The notes below the pieces were generated by a model. The model was not told the DNA's origin, did no database searches, and saw only the letters and a program-made list of their open reading frames with translations. This document shows, piece by piece, positions 23,637 to 32,472 of a stretch of DNA of 64,000 nucleotides (the stretch's first letter is position 1; each line of letters begins with the position of its first letter). Source of the stretch: CAZABC01 sp964483405. Lineage in GTDB: Bacteria > Chloroflexota > Limnocylindria > Limnocylindrales > CSP1-4. The position numbers were made by a program, and so were the translations under genes. The stretch covers positions 1-64,000 of the forward strand of contig CAZABC010000003.1 in assembly GCA_964483405.1 (NCBI GenBank). Reading direction: 5' to 3'.

Positions 23637-24968
23637 TCACCGGCGGTCGGTGCGCCAGCCGAGGAGGCCGAACTCCGGCATCCAGCAGGTGTCGTGCGGT
23701 CGGTCGGGCGGCCGCTGGTTGACGAGCCCCGCCGTCCCGAACGGGACGAGGAGTCGGGCATCCGACCCGTCCGGCCGGAGCGACACGACGCCGTCGCCGA
23801 GGCTCGTGCCGGCCGGGGTCGGAGCGGTGATCGCGAGCAGCCGGGTGCCGTCCGGCGACCAGGTGACGATCCAGCTCCGCTCGCGGATCATCCGCGCGCC
23901 GCTCCCGTCGGCCGCCATCACCCACAGGTCGTCGCGGCAACCGTGCTCGGACTCGCCGTGGAAGGCGATGTACCGGCCATCGGGCGACACCACCGGGTAC
24001 CAGCCGGCCTGCGACGGCGGTGTCAGCCGGGTGAGCTCGGTCCCGTCGACGTTGACGGTCCAGATGGCGCCGACCTTCTGCGAGATGGCGTACGTGTCGA
24101 ACGCGACCCGGTCGGACCCCGGGAACCAGCTCACGCCGCCGATCGCGTGCGGCAGCGAGGTCGCGACCGCCTTCACGCCAGCCGGAGAGCCGGTCCCGAC
24201 CCGGAGCATGTCGGTCCCGTCCAGGCGGACGACGTAGATCCCCTGGTCTTCCAGGCCGTAGCCGGGCGACCCGGAGAAGGCGAGCCAGCGGCCGTCGGGC
24301 GACCACGAAGGGCCGTAGGCGGGCATGCCGAGTTCGAGGGGCTCCATCGTCCCGGCGTCGAGGTCGGCGATCAGGATCCGCGGCAGGCCGCGCTCCGACG
24401 CGACGAGCGCGATCCGGCGGTCGTCCGGCGCCCAGGTCAGGGTCCCGTCGAGGAGCAGCTCCGGCGACGGCACCGGGATCGAGCCGGTCTCCCGCCCGGC
24501 GGCGTCGTAGAGGACGAGACCGGACGTCGGGTCGGCGACGGCGAGGCGGTCGAAGGCGCTCGACCAGAAGCCCTCCACGGCCGGCTCGTCGCCGAGCGGC
24601 AGCGACTGCTCGCCGGTGACCGGGTCGATGAGCCGGAGCCGGCCGTCGGGGGCGAGCCACGAGACGAGGCCGTTGCTCGGCAGCTCGTCGCGGAGCGCCG
24701 CGGCGACGAGGGCCAGCCCGAGGAGGGCGAGCGAGAGGAGCGCCGCGGTCGCAAGGAGCGTCCCGTACCGCTGGGCGCCGGGCGACAGGATCCCGCCGAT
24801 CGGGAGGTCGACCGCCGGCAGGAGCCGGCCGAGGAGGCTCGGGCGTCGCTGCGGGGTCGCCCGGACCGCCGTCGCGATGTCCTCGAAGAGCCCGGCCGGC
24901 GCGGCCAGGTCCGCGGGGACGAGGGCTCGGCGGATCGCCGAGTCCGTGATCTGCCGCTCGTCGCTCAT
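23637..24968 (-). CDS. Membrane-anchored TolB/PD40 beta-propeller protein, probable anti-sigma partner
   Basis: A 443-residue protein. A roughly 65-residue N-terminal cytoplasmic part (ITDSAIRRALVPADLAAPAGLFEDIATAVRATP) precedes one TM helix (LLATAALLSLALLGLALVAAAL) and an extracytoplasmic domain with repeated WSPDGRWLAFSG-type units, i.e. a PD40/TolB propeller. The ATGA overlap with the upstream ECF sigma gene and this topology suggest an anti-sigma factor with a propeller sensor. No HXXXCXXC zinc anti-sigma motif is present, so that role is inference. A cysteine pair (HGCRDDLW, DTCWMPEF) may form a disulfide. Confidence 0.78.
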   Translation of the reverse strand: MSDERQITDSAIRRALVPADLAAPAGLFEDIATAVRATPQRRPSLLGRLLPAVDLPIGGILSPGAQRYGTLLATAALLSLALLGLALVAAALRDELPSNGLVSWLAPDGRLRLIDPVTGEQSLPLGDEPAVEGFWSSAFDRLAVADPTSGLVLYDAAGRETGSIPVPSPELLLDGTLTWAPDDRRIALVASERGLPRILIADLDAGTMEPLELGMPAYGPSWSPDGRWLAFSGSPGYGLEDQGIYVVRLDGTDMLRVGTGSPAGVKAVATSLPHAIGGVSWFPGSDRVAFDTYAISQKVGAIWTVNVDGTELTRLTPPSQAGWYPVVSPDGRYIAFHGESEHGCRDDLWVMAADGSGARMIRERSWIVTWSPDGTRLLAITAPTPAGTSLGDGVVSLRPDGSDARLLVPFGTAGLVNQRPPDRPHDTCWMPEFGLLGWRTDRR

Positions 24969-25564
24969 CGCCGCTCCTCCGCGAGGGCTCGCTCGAGCCG
25001 GGACCGGGCGTCATGGAGGCGCCACTTCGCCGTCCCGACCGGGATGCCGAGGGTGGCCGCGATCTCGGCGACCGGCAACTCGGCGACGTGATGGAGGACG
25101 AGGATCGACCGCGCGTCCTCCTTGAGGCGGGCGAAGGCCCGCCGGATGGCGTCGGCCTCCGGGATCCGCTCGCCCGGCGAGTCGCCGCCCGGCGCCGCCA
25201 GCATCGCCATCGTGTCGAGCTCGCCGTCCTCGACCGGGGTCGGCCGGATCTCGCGCACCTCGGTCACCTTGCGGCGCCGCATCGCCGTCCGGCAACCGTT
25301 GACGAGGATCCGGCCGAACCAGGCGTCGAACCGCTCGGGATCGCGGAGCCGCGGCAGCTCGCGCCAGGCATGGAGGAAGGCGTCCTGGACGACGTCGCGG
25401 GCGTCGGCCTGCGGGCCGAGGATCGTCGAGGCGAGGCGGTACGCGGCATCGATCCGGTCGCGGACGAGCAGGTCGAAGGCGTCCGCGTCGCCGGCCCGGG
25501 CGCGCTCGACGAGCGACCGCTCGGCCGTGGCGGCGCGGGCCGTGGCGCCGATGCCACCGATCAT
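24965..25564 (-). CDS. ECF-type RNA polymerase sigma factor
   Basis: A 199-residue sigma-70 family protein with only regions 2 and 4. Region 2 is AFDLLVRDRIDAAYRLASTILGPQADARDVVQDAFLHAWRELP-like; region 4 contains ILVLHHVAELPVAEIAATLG followed by PVGTAKWRLHDARSRLERAL, the DNA-binding HTH. Start is ATG at 25564; an upstream extension covers an intergenic region and is rejected. It is co-transcribed with the propeller membrane protein. A possible autoregulatory promoter is marked upstream. Confidence 0.9.
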   Translation of the reverse strand: MIGGIGATARAATAERSLVERARAGDADAFDLLVRDRIDAAYRLASTILGPQADARDVVQDAFLHAWRELPRLRDPERFDAWFGRILVNGCRTAMRRRKVTEVREIRPTPVEDGELDTMAMLAAPGGDSPGERIPEADAIRRAFARLKEDARSILVLHHVAELPVAEIAATLGIPVGTAKWRLHDARSRLERALAEERR

Positions 25565-25692
25565 CGCGTCGCGCTCCGCGCGTGGTCGGGCGCCGGGTCC
25601 GGAGCGGCGAAGCGGGCGGCGGGTCCGGCAGGGGACGCGGGGATCGCCACCGGGCGGTTTCCGATGCTGATGGAGGTCGCCATACCGTACCC

Positions 25693-25717
25693 GACGCGGC
25701 AAGCACCCCCGGGGTTG
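25693..25717 (-). promoter_or_regulatory. Candidate ECF-type promoter upstream of the sigma factor
   Basis: On the minus strand CAACC, 16 bases, then CGTC resembles the -35/-10 layout of ECF sigma promoters. It lies about 130 bases before the sigma gene, where autoregulation would place it. Short motifs in GC-rich DNA occur by chance, so confidence is low. Confidence 0.25.
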
Positions 25718-25725
25718 GGTCCGGC

Positions 25726-25731
25726 TACCAT
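25726..25731 (+). promoter_or_regulatory. -10 element of the debranching enzyme gene (leaderless)
   Basis: TACCAT preceded by GGC, then 6 bases and the GTG at 25738. Confidence 0.45.
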
Positions 25732-25737
25732 CGATCC

Positions 25738-27942
25738 GTGGATCCGTCACCGAACGCTCGCGCGGCGACCGAGGCGAGCGCCACCGAGCCTGGCCTCCCC
25801 CGCCCGGTCCGGCTCGGCCGCGGGATCTGCGGTGACCTGCTCGGGGCGGCGCGGCGCGAGTGGCTCGTCACGAACGGCATCGGCGGCTACGCGATGGGCA
25901 GCCTCGCCGGGCTCGCGACGCGGCGCTACCATGGCCCGCTCGTCGCCGCGCTCGTCCCGCCGACCGACCGGACGGTCCTCGTCGGCGGGCTGCTCGAGTG
26001 GGCCGCGATCGACGACGACCGGTTCGCACTGCACGCCGTCGAGCGGGCCGACGGGTCGATCGACGGCCGCGGCTGGGAGCGCCTCGAGTCCTTCGAGCTC
26101 GACGGGTCGATCCCCGCCTGGTGGTACGCCGCCGGCGACGTCCGGGTCGTCCGGCGGCTGTGGATGGCCGATGGTGCGAACCTGACCTACGTCCGCTACG
26201 CGGTCGAGGGCGCCGACCGCGAGGTCACCCTCGAACTGTCGCCGCTGACGGTCGCCCGGGACCACCACGTCCTGCGCCCGCGGGTCCGGGTCGAGCCGCG
26301 GATCGAGCCGCTGCCCGGCGCCGAAGCGTGGCCGGTCGCCGTCAACGTCGCGCACCGCGACGCGCCGGCCAGCGTGATGGTCCTGGCCGATGGTGGCGCG
26401 TACGACCCGCACGGTGGATGGATCCGCGGCGTCCTCCATCGCGAGGAGGCGGCCCGCGGCCAGGATGCCCGATCGACCCTCCACCGGAGCGGGACCCTCC
26501 GGGCGAGGATCGCCCCGGGATGGCCGCTCACCGTGGCCCTGCTGGCCGTTCCGGTCGCGGCCCCGGGCCGGGCCCCCCACCGTCACTCGGGCGGGCCGCG
26601 GACCGCCGCCGACGTCGCGCCCGGTGACGTGGCGCTCGCGGCCGAGCGCCGTCGCCGGGCGGCCCTCGTGGCCCGCGGCCGCGCCGTGGCCGCCGGGGAT
26701 GGGCGGACGGTGGTCGAGCGAGCGGCCGACCCCTTCCGTGACGCCCTCGTCCTCGCCGCGGACGCATTCCTCGTCGACCGCGCGATCCCGGGCCGGACGC
26801 CGGCTGATCCGGCCACGCCGGGCCGGACCGTCATCGCCGGGTACCCGTGGTTCAACGACTGGGGGCGCGACACGATGATCGCCCTGGCCGGGCTGACCCT
26901 GCCGACGGGGCGGGCCGACGAGGGCGCGACGATCCTCCGCTCGTTCGCCCGCTTCGTCCGCGACGGCCTCGTCCCGAACATGTTCCCCGACCACGCCGCC
27001 GACGAGGTCGCCTACCACACGATCGACGCCTCGCTCTGGTACCCGATCGCGGTCGAGCGCCACCGCCTCGCGACCGGCGACGAGGCGCTCGTCGACGAGC
27101 TCCTGCCGACGGTCCGGGCGATCGTCGGGGCGCACCGGGCCGGGACCCGCTTCGGCATCGGGGTGGACCCTGCCGACGGGCTCGTCCGGGGCGGCGCCGA
27201 GGGCTACCAGCTGACCTGGATGGACGCCCGCCTCGACGACTGGGTGGTGACGCCGCGGCGCGGCAAGCCGGTCGAGATCCAGGCCCTCTGGGTGAACGCG
27301 CTCCGGATCCTCGGCGACTGGCTCGCGGCGCGCGGCGAGGGCACCGCGGCCGACGGCCTGCGGGTCGAGGCCGACCGCGCGACGGCCGCGTTCCGGTCGC
27401 GGTTCTGGCGCCCGGGGCTCGGCCATCTCCTCGACGTCGTCGACGGCCCCGACGGCGACGACGCGTCGCTCCGCCCGAACCAGCTCCTCGCGATCGCCCT
27501 GCCCCATCCACTCCTCGATCCGGCGGGCGCGGAGGCGCGGGCGGTCCTCGACGCCGCCGGTCGGTCGCTCGTCACGAGCCTCGGGCTCCGCTCGCTCGGA
27601 CCGGCCGAGCCCGGCTACCGCGGTCGCCACCGCGGCGATCGGCGGGCTCGCGACGGGGCGTACCACCAGGGCACGGTCTGGGCCTGGCTCATCGGGCCGT
27701 ATCTCGACGCCGTCCTCGCCGTGACCGGCGACCGGGCGGCCGTCCGGTCGGCACTCGCGCCGTTCGCCGACCATCTCGCCGATGCGGGGCTCGGCTCCAT
27801 CTCCGAGACGTTCGACGGCGATCCGCCGCACGATCCGACCGGCTGCATCGCGCAGGCCTGGAGCGTGGCCGAGCTGCTCCGGGTCCTCGACCGCCTCGAG
27901 CGCCGAGGGCCCGGCAGGGCGGTCAGCCGCGGAAGAGGGTGA
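25738..27942 (+). CDS. Amylo-alpha-1,6-glucosidase / glycogen debranching enzyme
   Basis: A 734-residue two-domain protein. The N-terminal GDE_N domain opens with REWLVTNGIGGYAMGSLAG and ATRRYHG. The C-terminal (alpha/alpha)6 catalytic domain has WFNDWGRDTMIALAGL, ASLWYPIAVERH, the substrate-site GYQLTWMDA, and the terminal acid region SISETFDGDPPHDPTGCIAQAWS. It releases alpha-1,6-linked glucose from glycogen. Start is GTG at 25738, directly behind a -10; an in-frame extension to 25582 crosses the divergent promoter region and is rejected. The 3' end overlaps the convergent small membrane protein gene by 20 bases. No other glycogen gene is adjacent. Confidence 0.92.
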   Translation: MDPSPNARAATEASATEPGLPRPVRLGRGICGDLLGAARREWLVTNGIGGYAMGSLAGLATRRYHGPLVAALVPPTDRTVLVGGLLEWAAIDDDRFALHAVERADGSIDGRGWERLESFELDGSIPAWWYAAGDVRVVRRLWMADGANLTYVRYAVEGADREVTLELSPLTVARDHHVLRPRVRVEPRIEPLPGAEAWPVAVNVAHRDAPASVMVLADGGAYDPHGGWIRGVLHREEAARGQDARSTLHRSGTLRARIAPGWPLTVALLAVPVAAPGRAPHRHSGGPRTAADVAPGDVALAAERRRRAALVARGRAVAAGDGRTVVERAADPFRDALVLAADAFLVDRAIPGRTPADPATPGRTVIAGYPWFNDWGRDTMIALAGLTLPTGRADEGATILRSFARFVRDGLVPNMFPDHAADEVAYHTIDASLWYPIAVERHRLATGDEALVDELLPTVRAIVGAHRAGTRFGIGVDPADGLVRGGAEGYQLTWMDARLDDWVVTPRRGKPVEIQALWVNALRILGDWLAARGEGTAADGLRVEADRATAAFRSRFWRPGLGHLLDVVDGPDGDDASLRPNQLLAIALPHPLLDPAGAEARAVLDAAGRSLVTSLGLRSLGPAEPGYRGRHRGDRRARDGAYHQGTVWAWLIGPYLDAVLAVTGDRAAVRSALAPFADHLADAGLGSISETFDGDPPHDPTGCIAQAWSVAELLRVLDRLERRGPGRAVSRGRG

Positions 27943-28207
27943 TCCCGGCCACCCAGAGCGTCATCCCGGCGCCGATCGCCGCCATGACGGCGAGGAACGG
28001 CTCGCCGCCGGCGAAGGCGGCGACGGCGACGCCGCCGAAGAGCGCGGCGATGACGAGCCCGATCGCGGCCATCCCGATCCGCTCGATGATCGGACGCCCC
28101 GCGGCCGCATCGCCGTCGGGCTCGATGGCGACCGAGCGCTCGACGCTCGCCGCGGGCCCGTCCGGGTCGCGGTCGTCGGTCTCGGGGTCAGGTCGCGCGT
28201 CGGTCAT
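27923..28207 (-). CDS. Small two-TM membrane protein downstream of the PBP gene
   Basis: A 94-residue protein. An acidic hydrophilic first half (TDARPDPETDDRDPDG) is followed by two TM helices (IGMAAIGLVIAALFGGVAVAAFAGG and FLAVMAAIGAGMTLWVAGITLF). Start is ATG at 28207, overlapping the PBP stop as ATGA, so it is the last gene of the fhaA-fhaB-ftsW-pbp operon. Function unknown; location suggests a cell-wall or division accessory. Confidence 0.75.
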   Translation of the reverse strand: MTDARPDPETDDRDPDGPAASVERSVAIEPDGDAAAGRPIIERIGMAAIGLVIAALFGGVAVAAFAGGEPFLAVMAAIGAGMTLWVAGITLFRG

Positions 28208-29709
28208 CGGCCGAGGGTGGCGAAGTACGACTGGAGCATCTCGCCGGCCAGCGGCGCCGCCCGGGCCCCGCCGCGGCCGCCCTGCTCGACGAGGACGGCG
28301 ATCGCGACCTGCGGGTCGTCGGCCGGCGCGAACCCGATGAACCACGAGTGCGGCTCGCCCTCGCCGCCGAGCTCGGCCGTCCCCGACTTCCCGGCGGTCA
28401 GGATCCCCGGCACCTTCGCCCCGGCCGTGAACTCGCGGCCGAGGTCGCCCTCGACCGCGGCGATCATCCCGGCCCGGATCGCCCGCGCATCGGCGATCTC
28501 GAGGACCCGCCGGATCGTCTCGGGCGCGATCGCCGTCACCCGGCCATCGTCGCTCGTCAGGGCCGTGACGAGACGCGGCTGCATCAGGACGCCGTCGTTG
28601 GCGATCGTCGCCGCCACGAGCGCCATCTGGATCGGCGTCGCGAGCGTCTCGCCCTGCCCGAACGCCGCGCTCGCGAGCTCGACGTCGTCGGCGAACCCAC
28701 CGGGGTCGGGGCCGCCGCCGTTCGTCAGCTGGCTCTCCGCCGTCGGCAGGTCGAACGGGATCGGGCCGTAGTAGCCGAACCGCCGGGCGGTCGCGTCGAG
28801 CGCGTCACCACCGGTCTCGATCCCGGTCAGGGCGTACCAGATGTTGCAGGAGACCTCGGTCGCCTTGACGAGGTCGAGGGCCCGGTCGCCGGTCGCGGGA
28901 TGGTGGCCGTCGGTGATCGTGAAGCCCTCGACGACGAGCCCGTCCTCCTCGGCCGGCGGCTGCTCCGGGAACGTCGTCGCCGGCGTGACCGCCCCGCTCG
29001 AGAGGCCGGCCGCGGCCGTGACGATCTTCTGGACGCTGCCCGGCACATACAGCCCCTGGGTCGCCCGCGGCAGGAGCGGCTTCGCCGGGTCGGCCTGGAG
29101 CGCGCCGAACGTCGCCTCCGCCGTCGCCGGGTCGGCGATCCCCGAGGCGTCGTACGTCGGCGTCGAGGCGAGGACGATGACCTCGCCCGAGCGCGGGTCG
29201 AGCAGGACGACGGCGCCCCGGTCGTTCCCGAGCAGGGCGACCGCCCGCCGCTGGAGCGGCGACGACAGGGCGAGGGTCAGGTCCTGCGGGTCGGCCGGGT
29301 CAGGGTCGAACTTGCGCATCCAGTCGCGCTGCCGGTCGCCCGACCGGAGACCGGTCAGCTCGGCGTCGTAGGCTCGCTCGAGCCCGGCCGTCCCGTACCG
29401 GCTCGAGGCGTAGCCGACGACGTGGCTGACCGTCCGGTCCCGGTAGACCCGGTGGCGCGTGCCGTCGGAGACGACGTCCCTCGCCAGGACCTCGCCGTCG
29501 CGATCGACGATCAGCCCGCGGACCGCGTTCTGGCGGGCGGCGATGAGCGCCGGATCGTCCGGCCGACCGGCCAGCTGCTCGCTGACGACGACCTGCCAAT
29601 ACCCCGCCCCAGCCGCGAGCGAGCCGAAGGCGATGCTGAGCGCGAGCCCCACCCCGACGAGGGTCCGTCCGATCCCGGCCCGGCCGCGCGGGGCGGCGAG
29701 CCCGCTCAC
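28204..29709 (-). CDS. Penicillin-binding protein, PbpA-like transpeptidase
   Basis: A 501-residue class B PBP: an N-terminal TM anchor (residues about 17-38), a short dimerisation domain, and the transpeptidase. Active-site motifs are SVQK (225-228), SCN (287-289) and KSGT (441-444, in place of the more usual KTG). It crosslinks peptidoglycan outside the membrane, working with the SEDS protein encoded directly upstream. The GTG at 29709 overlaps the ftsW/rodA stop as GTGA. The order FHA-FHA-SEDS-PBP is that of the actinobacterial fhaA-pknB locus. Confidence 0.92.
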   Translation of the reverse strand: MSGLAAPRGRAGIGRTLVGVGLALSIAFGSLAAGAGYWQVVVSEQLAGRPDDPALIAARQNAVRGLIVDRDGEVLARDVVSDGTRHRVYRDRTVSHVVGYASSRYGTAGLERAYDAELTGLRSGDRQRDWMRKFDPDPADPQDLTLALSSPLQRRAVALLGNDRGAVVLLDPRSGEVIVLASTPTYDASGIADPATAEATFGALQADPAKPLLPRATQGLYVPGSVQKIVTAAAGLSSGAVTPATTFPEQPPAEEDGLVVEGFTITDGHHPATGDRALDLVKATEVSCNIWYALTGIETGGDALDATARRFGYYGPIPFDLPTAESQLTNGGGPDPGGFADDVELASAAFGQGETLATPIQMALVAATIANDGVLMQPRLVTALTSDDGRVTAIAPETIRRVLEIADARAIRAGMIAAVEGDLGREFTAGAKVPGILTAGKSGTAELGGEGEPHSWFIGFAPADDPQVAIAVLVEQGGRGGARAAPLAGEMLQSYFATLGR

Positions 29710-31109
29710 GCCGGCCCGACCCGTCGCGGCTCGCGGGTCGCGGTCGGCGGTGGCGGCGGCTCGATCCCCCGCTCCGAGAGCGCGAGGAGGAGCCCGACGA
29801 CGATCGCGTTCGCGAGGAGCGACGAGCCGCCATAGCTGACGAAGGGCAGGGTGATCCCCGTCAGCGGGATGAGCTTGAGGTTGCCCGCCGCGATTATGAA
29901 GGCCTGGACGCCGACGACGAGGGCGAGCCCGGCCGCCAGCAGGGCCCGGAAGTCGTCGGCGGCGGATGCCGCGATCCGCAGCCCCCGCTGGACGATGACG
30001 AGGTAGAGGGCGAGGATCGCCAGGATGCCGACGAGCCCGAGCTCCTCGCCGAGCGCCGCGAGCGGGAAGTCGGTGTGGACGGCGGGGATCGTGATCCGCC
30101 CGTTCACCTCCGGCAGACCCGCCCCCAACCCGGTCCCGACGAGCCCGCCGCGGGCGAAGGCGATGAGCGCCTGGACGACCTGGTAGCCATCGCCGAGCGG
30201 GTCGGCGAACGGGTCGAGCCAGATGTCGACCCGCACCCGGACATGGTCGAAGAGCCGGTAGGCGACCGCCGAGCCGACGAGGAACAGCAGCCCGCCGCCG
30301 ATCACGTAGCTCCAGCGCGCCGTGGCGGTGAAGACGAGGAGCAGGAAGACGGCGAACACGAGCAGGGCGGCCCCGAGGTCGCGCTGGACGACGACGATCG
30401 CCAGGGCGATCCCGAGCATCGCGAGGAGCGGGACGAGGGTCGGCAGCGGGGGGAACCGGAGCGGGCCGATCCGCGCGCCGCCGGTCGCGAGCAGCGGACG
30501 CCACTCGGCGAGGTAGCCGGCGAAGAAGACGACGAGGACGATCTTGAGCAGCTCGGTCGGCTGGAACCGGAGCGGACCGAGCTGGAGGACGAGCCGGGCG
30601 CCGTTGACCTCCTCGCCGAACACGAACGTCAGCAGCAGCAGCCCGATGCCGACGGCCGCCCAGCTGTACTTGAAGCGGCGGAGCCAGCCATCCGAGCGGA
30701 CGAGGACGGCGATCGCGGCGATGATCGCACCGGCCAGGATCCACCACGCCAGCTGGGTCCGCGACAGCCCACCGAGCGAGCCGGCGAGGTCCTGCGGGAG
30801 CCGCTCCATGAGGAGCAGCCCGAGCCCGCCGATCATCGCCACCGCCGGCAGGAGGACCTGGTCGGTCCGGCGGCCGGTGAGGACGAGGATGAGGTGGACG
30901 GCCGCGAAGACCCCGATGAAGGCCGCCAGCTGGCCCGCGTCCGCGAGCGCGAAGGTCGGCGTCGGTCCGTCGCCCTGCGCCGCGAGCCAGGCCCGAGTCG
31001 CCCCGAGCGAGAGGCTGCCGACGACGAGCGTCGTCGCGACCGCGGCGAGGAGGGCCGCCTCCCGCCAGCGCGGCCGCGGGTGCGGTCGGAGGCTCGCGAC
31101 GTCGATCAC
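29706..31109 (-). CDS. SEDS family peptidoglycan polymerase, FtsW/RodA
   Basis: A 467-residue polytopic protein with about ten TM helices. SEDS signatures are visible: FQPTELLKIVLVVFFAGYLAEW, the long extracytoplasmic loop with RVDIWLDPFADPLGDGYQVVQAL, and PLTGITLPFVSYGGSSLLANAI near the end. SEDS proteins polymerise lipid II into glycan strands. RodA versus FtsW cannot be settled from sequence alone; pairing with a PbpA-like PBP favours the RodA-like actinobacterial type. It overlaps the FhaB gene by 4 bases on one side and the PBP gene on the other. Confidence 0.92.
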   Translation of the reverse strand: MIDVASLRPHPRPRWREAALLAAVATTLVVGSLSLGATRAWLAAQGDGPTPTFALADAGQLAAFIGVFAAVHLILVLTGRRTDQVLLPAVAMIGGLGLLLMERLPQDLAGSLGGLSRTQLAWWILAGAIIAAIAVLVRSDGWLRRFKYSWAAVGIGLLLLTFVFGEEVNGARLVLQLGPLRFQPTELLKIVLVVFFAGYLAEWRPLLATGGARIGPLRFPPLPTLVPLLAMLGIALAIVVVQRDLGAALLVFAVFLLLVFTATARWSYVIGGGLLFLVGSAVAYRLFDHVRVRVDIWLDPFADPLGDGYQVVQALIAFARGGLVGTGLGAGLPEVNGRITIPAVHTDFPLAALGEELGLVGILAILALYLVIVQRGLRIAASAADDFRALLAAGLALVVGVQAFIIAAGNLKLIPLTGITLPFVSYGGSSLLANAIVVGLLLALSERGIEPPPPPTATREPRRVGPA

Positions 31110-31546
31110 GCCGGCCGGCCTCGGTCGAGGCGGAGGCGCGTCTCGCCGATCACGATCTCGTCGCCGAACCGGCAGAGGGCCGGCCCGCTGATGCGCCGGC
31201 CGTTGAGGTATGTCCCGTTCGTGCTCGCCCGATCCTCGAGGTACCAGGCCCGCCCGCGGTAGGTCAGCACCGCATGGTCGGCCGAAGCGAACGGATCGCC
31301 GAGGACGATCGCGTTGTTCACGTCGCGCCCGAGCGGCGTCACCGCCTCGAGGGCGAAGGCGACGCCGATCGGCGGCTCGCCCGACGGCGAGGCGACGACG
31401 ACGAGCCGGCCGAGCTCGACGCCCGGCTCGCGGGCGGCCGACCGGAGGTCGCGGACGAGCGACCGGACGATGAGCGCCAGGACGAGGTAGATGAGCCCGA
31501 GGAAGAGGAGCCGGACGAGCCAGAGGGTGACGAAGAACGGATCCAT
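31106..31546 (-). CDS. fhaB: Membrane-anchored FHA domain protein, FhaB/FipA-like
   Basis: A 146-residue protein with one N-terminal TM helix (LWLVRLLFLGLIYLVLALIV) and a C-terminal FHA domain. Phosphothreonine-binding residues are recognisable in GRDVNNAIVLGDPFASADHAVL and STNGTYLNGRRI. In Actinobacteria FhaB recruits phosphorylated partners to the wall-synthesis complex. Start is ATG at 31546, seven bases after the FhaA stop. No kinase gene accompanies it here. Confidence 0.88.
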   Translation of the reverse strand: MDPFFVTLWLVRLLFLGLIYLVLALIVRSLVRDLRSAAREPGVELGRLVVVASPSGEPPIGVAFALEAVTPLGRDVNNAIVLGDPFASADHAVLTYRGRAWYLEDRASTNGTYLNGRRISGPALCRFGDEIVIGETRLRLDRGRPA

Positions 31547-31553
31547 CGCCGGT

Positions 31554-32321
31554 TCAGGGTGCCTCGACGACGAGCAGCGCGTCGCCGATCCGGATCTCGT
31601 CGCCCACCCCGAGGGCGATCTCGCGGATGGCCTGGCCGTTGACCGCGACGCCGTTGCGGCTGTCGGTGTCGACGAGGACCAGCCCCCCGAATCGGACGAC
31701 GAGGCGGGCGTGCCGGCGCGAGACCCGTGGGTCGGCCAGGACGAGGTCGTTGTCCGGGGCCCGACCGATCGACAGCCCCTGCCCGCCGACGACGACCTCG
31801 CGCGTCGTCCCGTCCCGATCGCGGACTCGCAGCCGTGCGAGCGGGCCGATCGGCCGCGGCGGGCGGTAGACGAGCGTCGCGCCGCCCCGCGCGGCATCGG
31901 CATCCTCCGCCCGGACGAGGGCGAGCCCAGGGTCGGCGGTCCGATCGGGACCGGACGTCACCCGGACGGCCACGACGGCGACGTCGCCGGTCGCGACGGC
32001 CGGATCGGGAATGAGGTCGACCCGCGGCCGACCGTCGAGCCGGTAGCCGCGCGATCGGGCCAGCCGGAGGATCCCGTCGGCGAGGTCGGCGGCGAGGTCC
32101 GGTGCGGCGTCGGCCAGCGCGGTGAGGTCGCCGGGCGCGAGGCGCACCGCGTATCGGTCGGCGACGACGACCCCGTTCGGCGACGGGCGGCCCGACTCCT
32201 CGACCGCGCGCTCGAGCCGACGGAGCACGAGCAGGGGCTCGAGCCGGGCGCCGAGAAGGCGGGCGGAGGAGCGCTCGAAGAGCCGCTCGAAGAGCCGCTC
32301 GAGGGCGGTGAACGGGCGCAT
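31554..32321 (-). CDS. fhaA: DUF3662 and FHA domain protein, FhaA-like
   Basis: A 255-residue protein. The N-terminal DUF3662 domain (MRPFTALERLFERLFERS..., residues 1-120) and the C-terminal FHA domain (GRAPDNDLVLADPRVSRRHARL...DSRNGVAVNG, about 170-250) match FhaA, which in mycobacteria binds phosphorylated MviN and regulates wall synthesis. It is the first gene of the operon; TGCTAGACT lies 12 bases before its ATG, leaving a 5' UTR of only about five bases. Confidence 0.9.
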   Translation of the reverse strand: MRPFTALERLFERLFERSSARLLGARLEPLLVLRRLERAVEESGRPSPNGVVVADRYAVRLAPGDLTALADAAPDLAADLADGILRLARSRGYRLDGRPRVDLIPDPAVATGDVAVVAVRVTSGPDRTADPGLALVRAEDADAARGGATLVYRPPRPIGPLARLRVRDRDGTTREVVVGGQGLSIGRAPDNDLVLADPRVSRRHARLVVRFGGLVLVDTDSRNGVAVNGQAIREIALGVGDEIRIGDALLVVEAP

Positions 32322-32333
32322 GGATGCGGCCCG

Positions 32334-32342
32334 AGTCTAGCA
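32334..32342 (-). promoter_or_regulatory. Extended -10 promoter of the fhaA operon
   Basis: TGCTAGACT on the minus strand, identical to the element ahead of the DUF4446 gene. Confidence 0.55.
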
Positions 32343-32412
32343 GGCGACCGGCTCGGGACCATCGTTGGCGGCGGCCAGTACCTGCAGGCCGGGGCGGCCA
32401 GGGACCCTGCGC

Positions 32413-32418
32413 TATAGT
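32413..32418 (+). promoter_or_regulatory. -10 element of the zinc-ribbon protein gene
   Basis: TATAGT preceded by TGCGC, 54 bases before the ATG at 32473. It is the closest match to the TATAAT consensus in the window. No clear -35. Confidence 0.5.
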
Positions 32419-32472
32419 GTGGCCCCGCTCGGCGGCCGGACCGTCGCCGTGCGGTCGCGCACCGGGGGCCCG

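Noticed and set aside
28204..29709. Penicillin-binding protein with a defective active site (KSG for KTG)
   Set aside because: KSG is an accepted variant; the SxxK and SxN motifs are intact.
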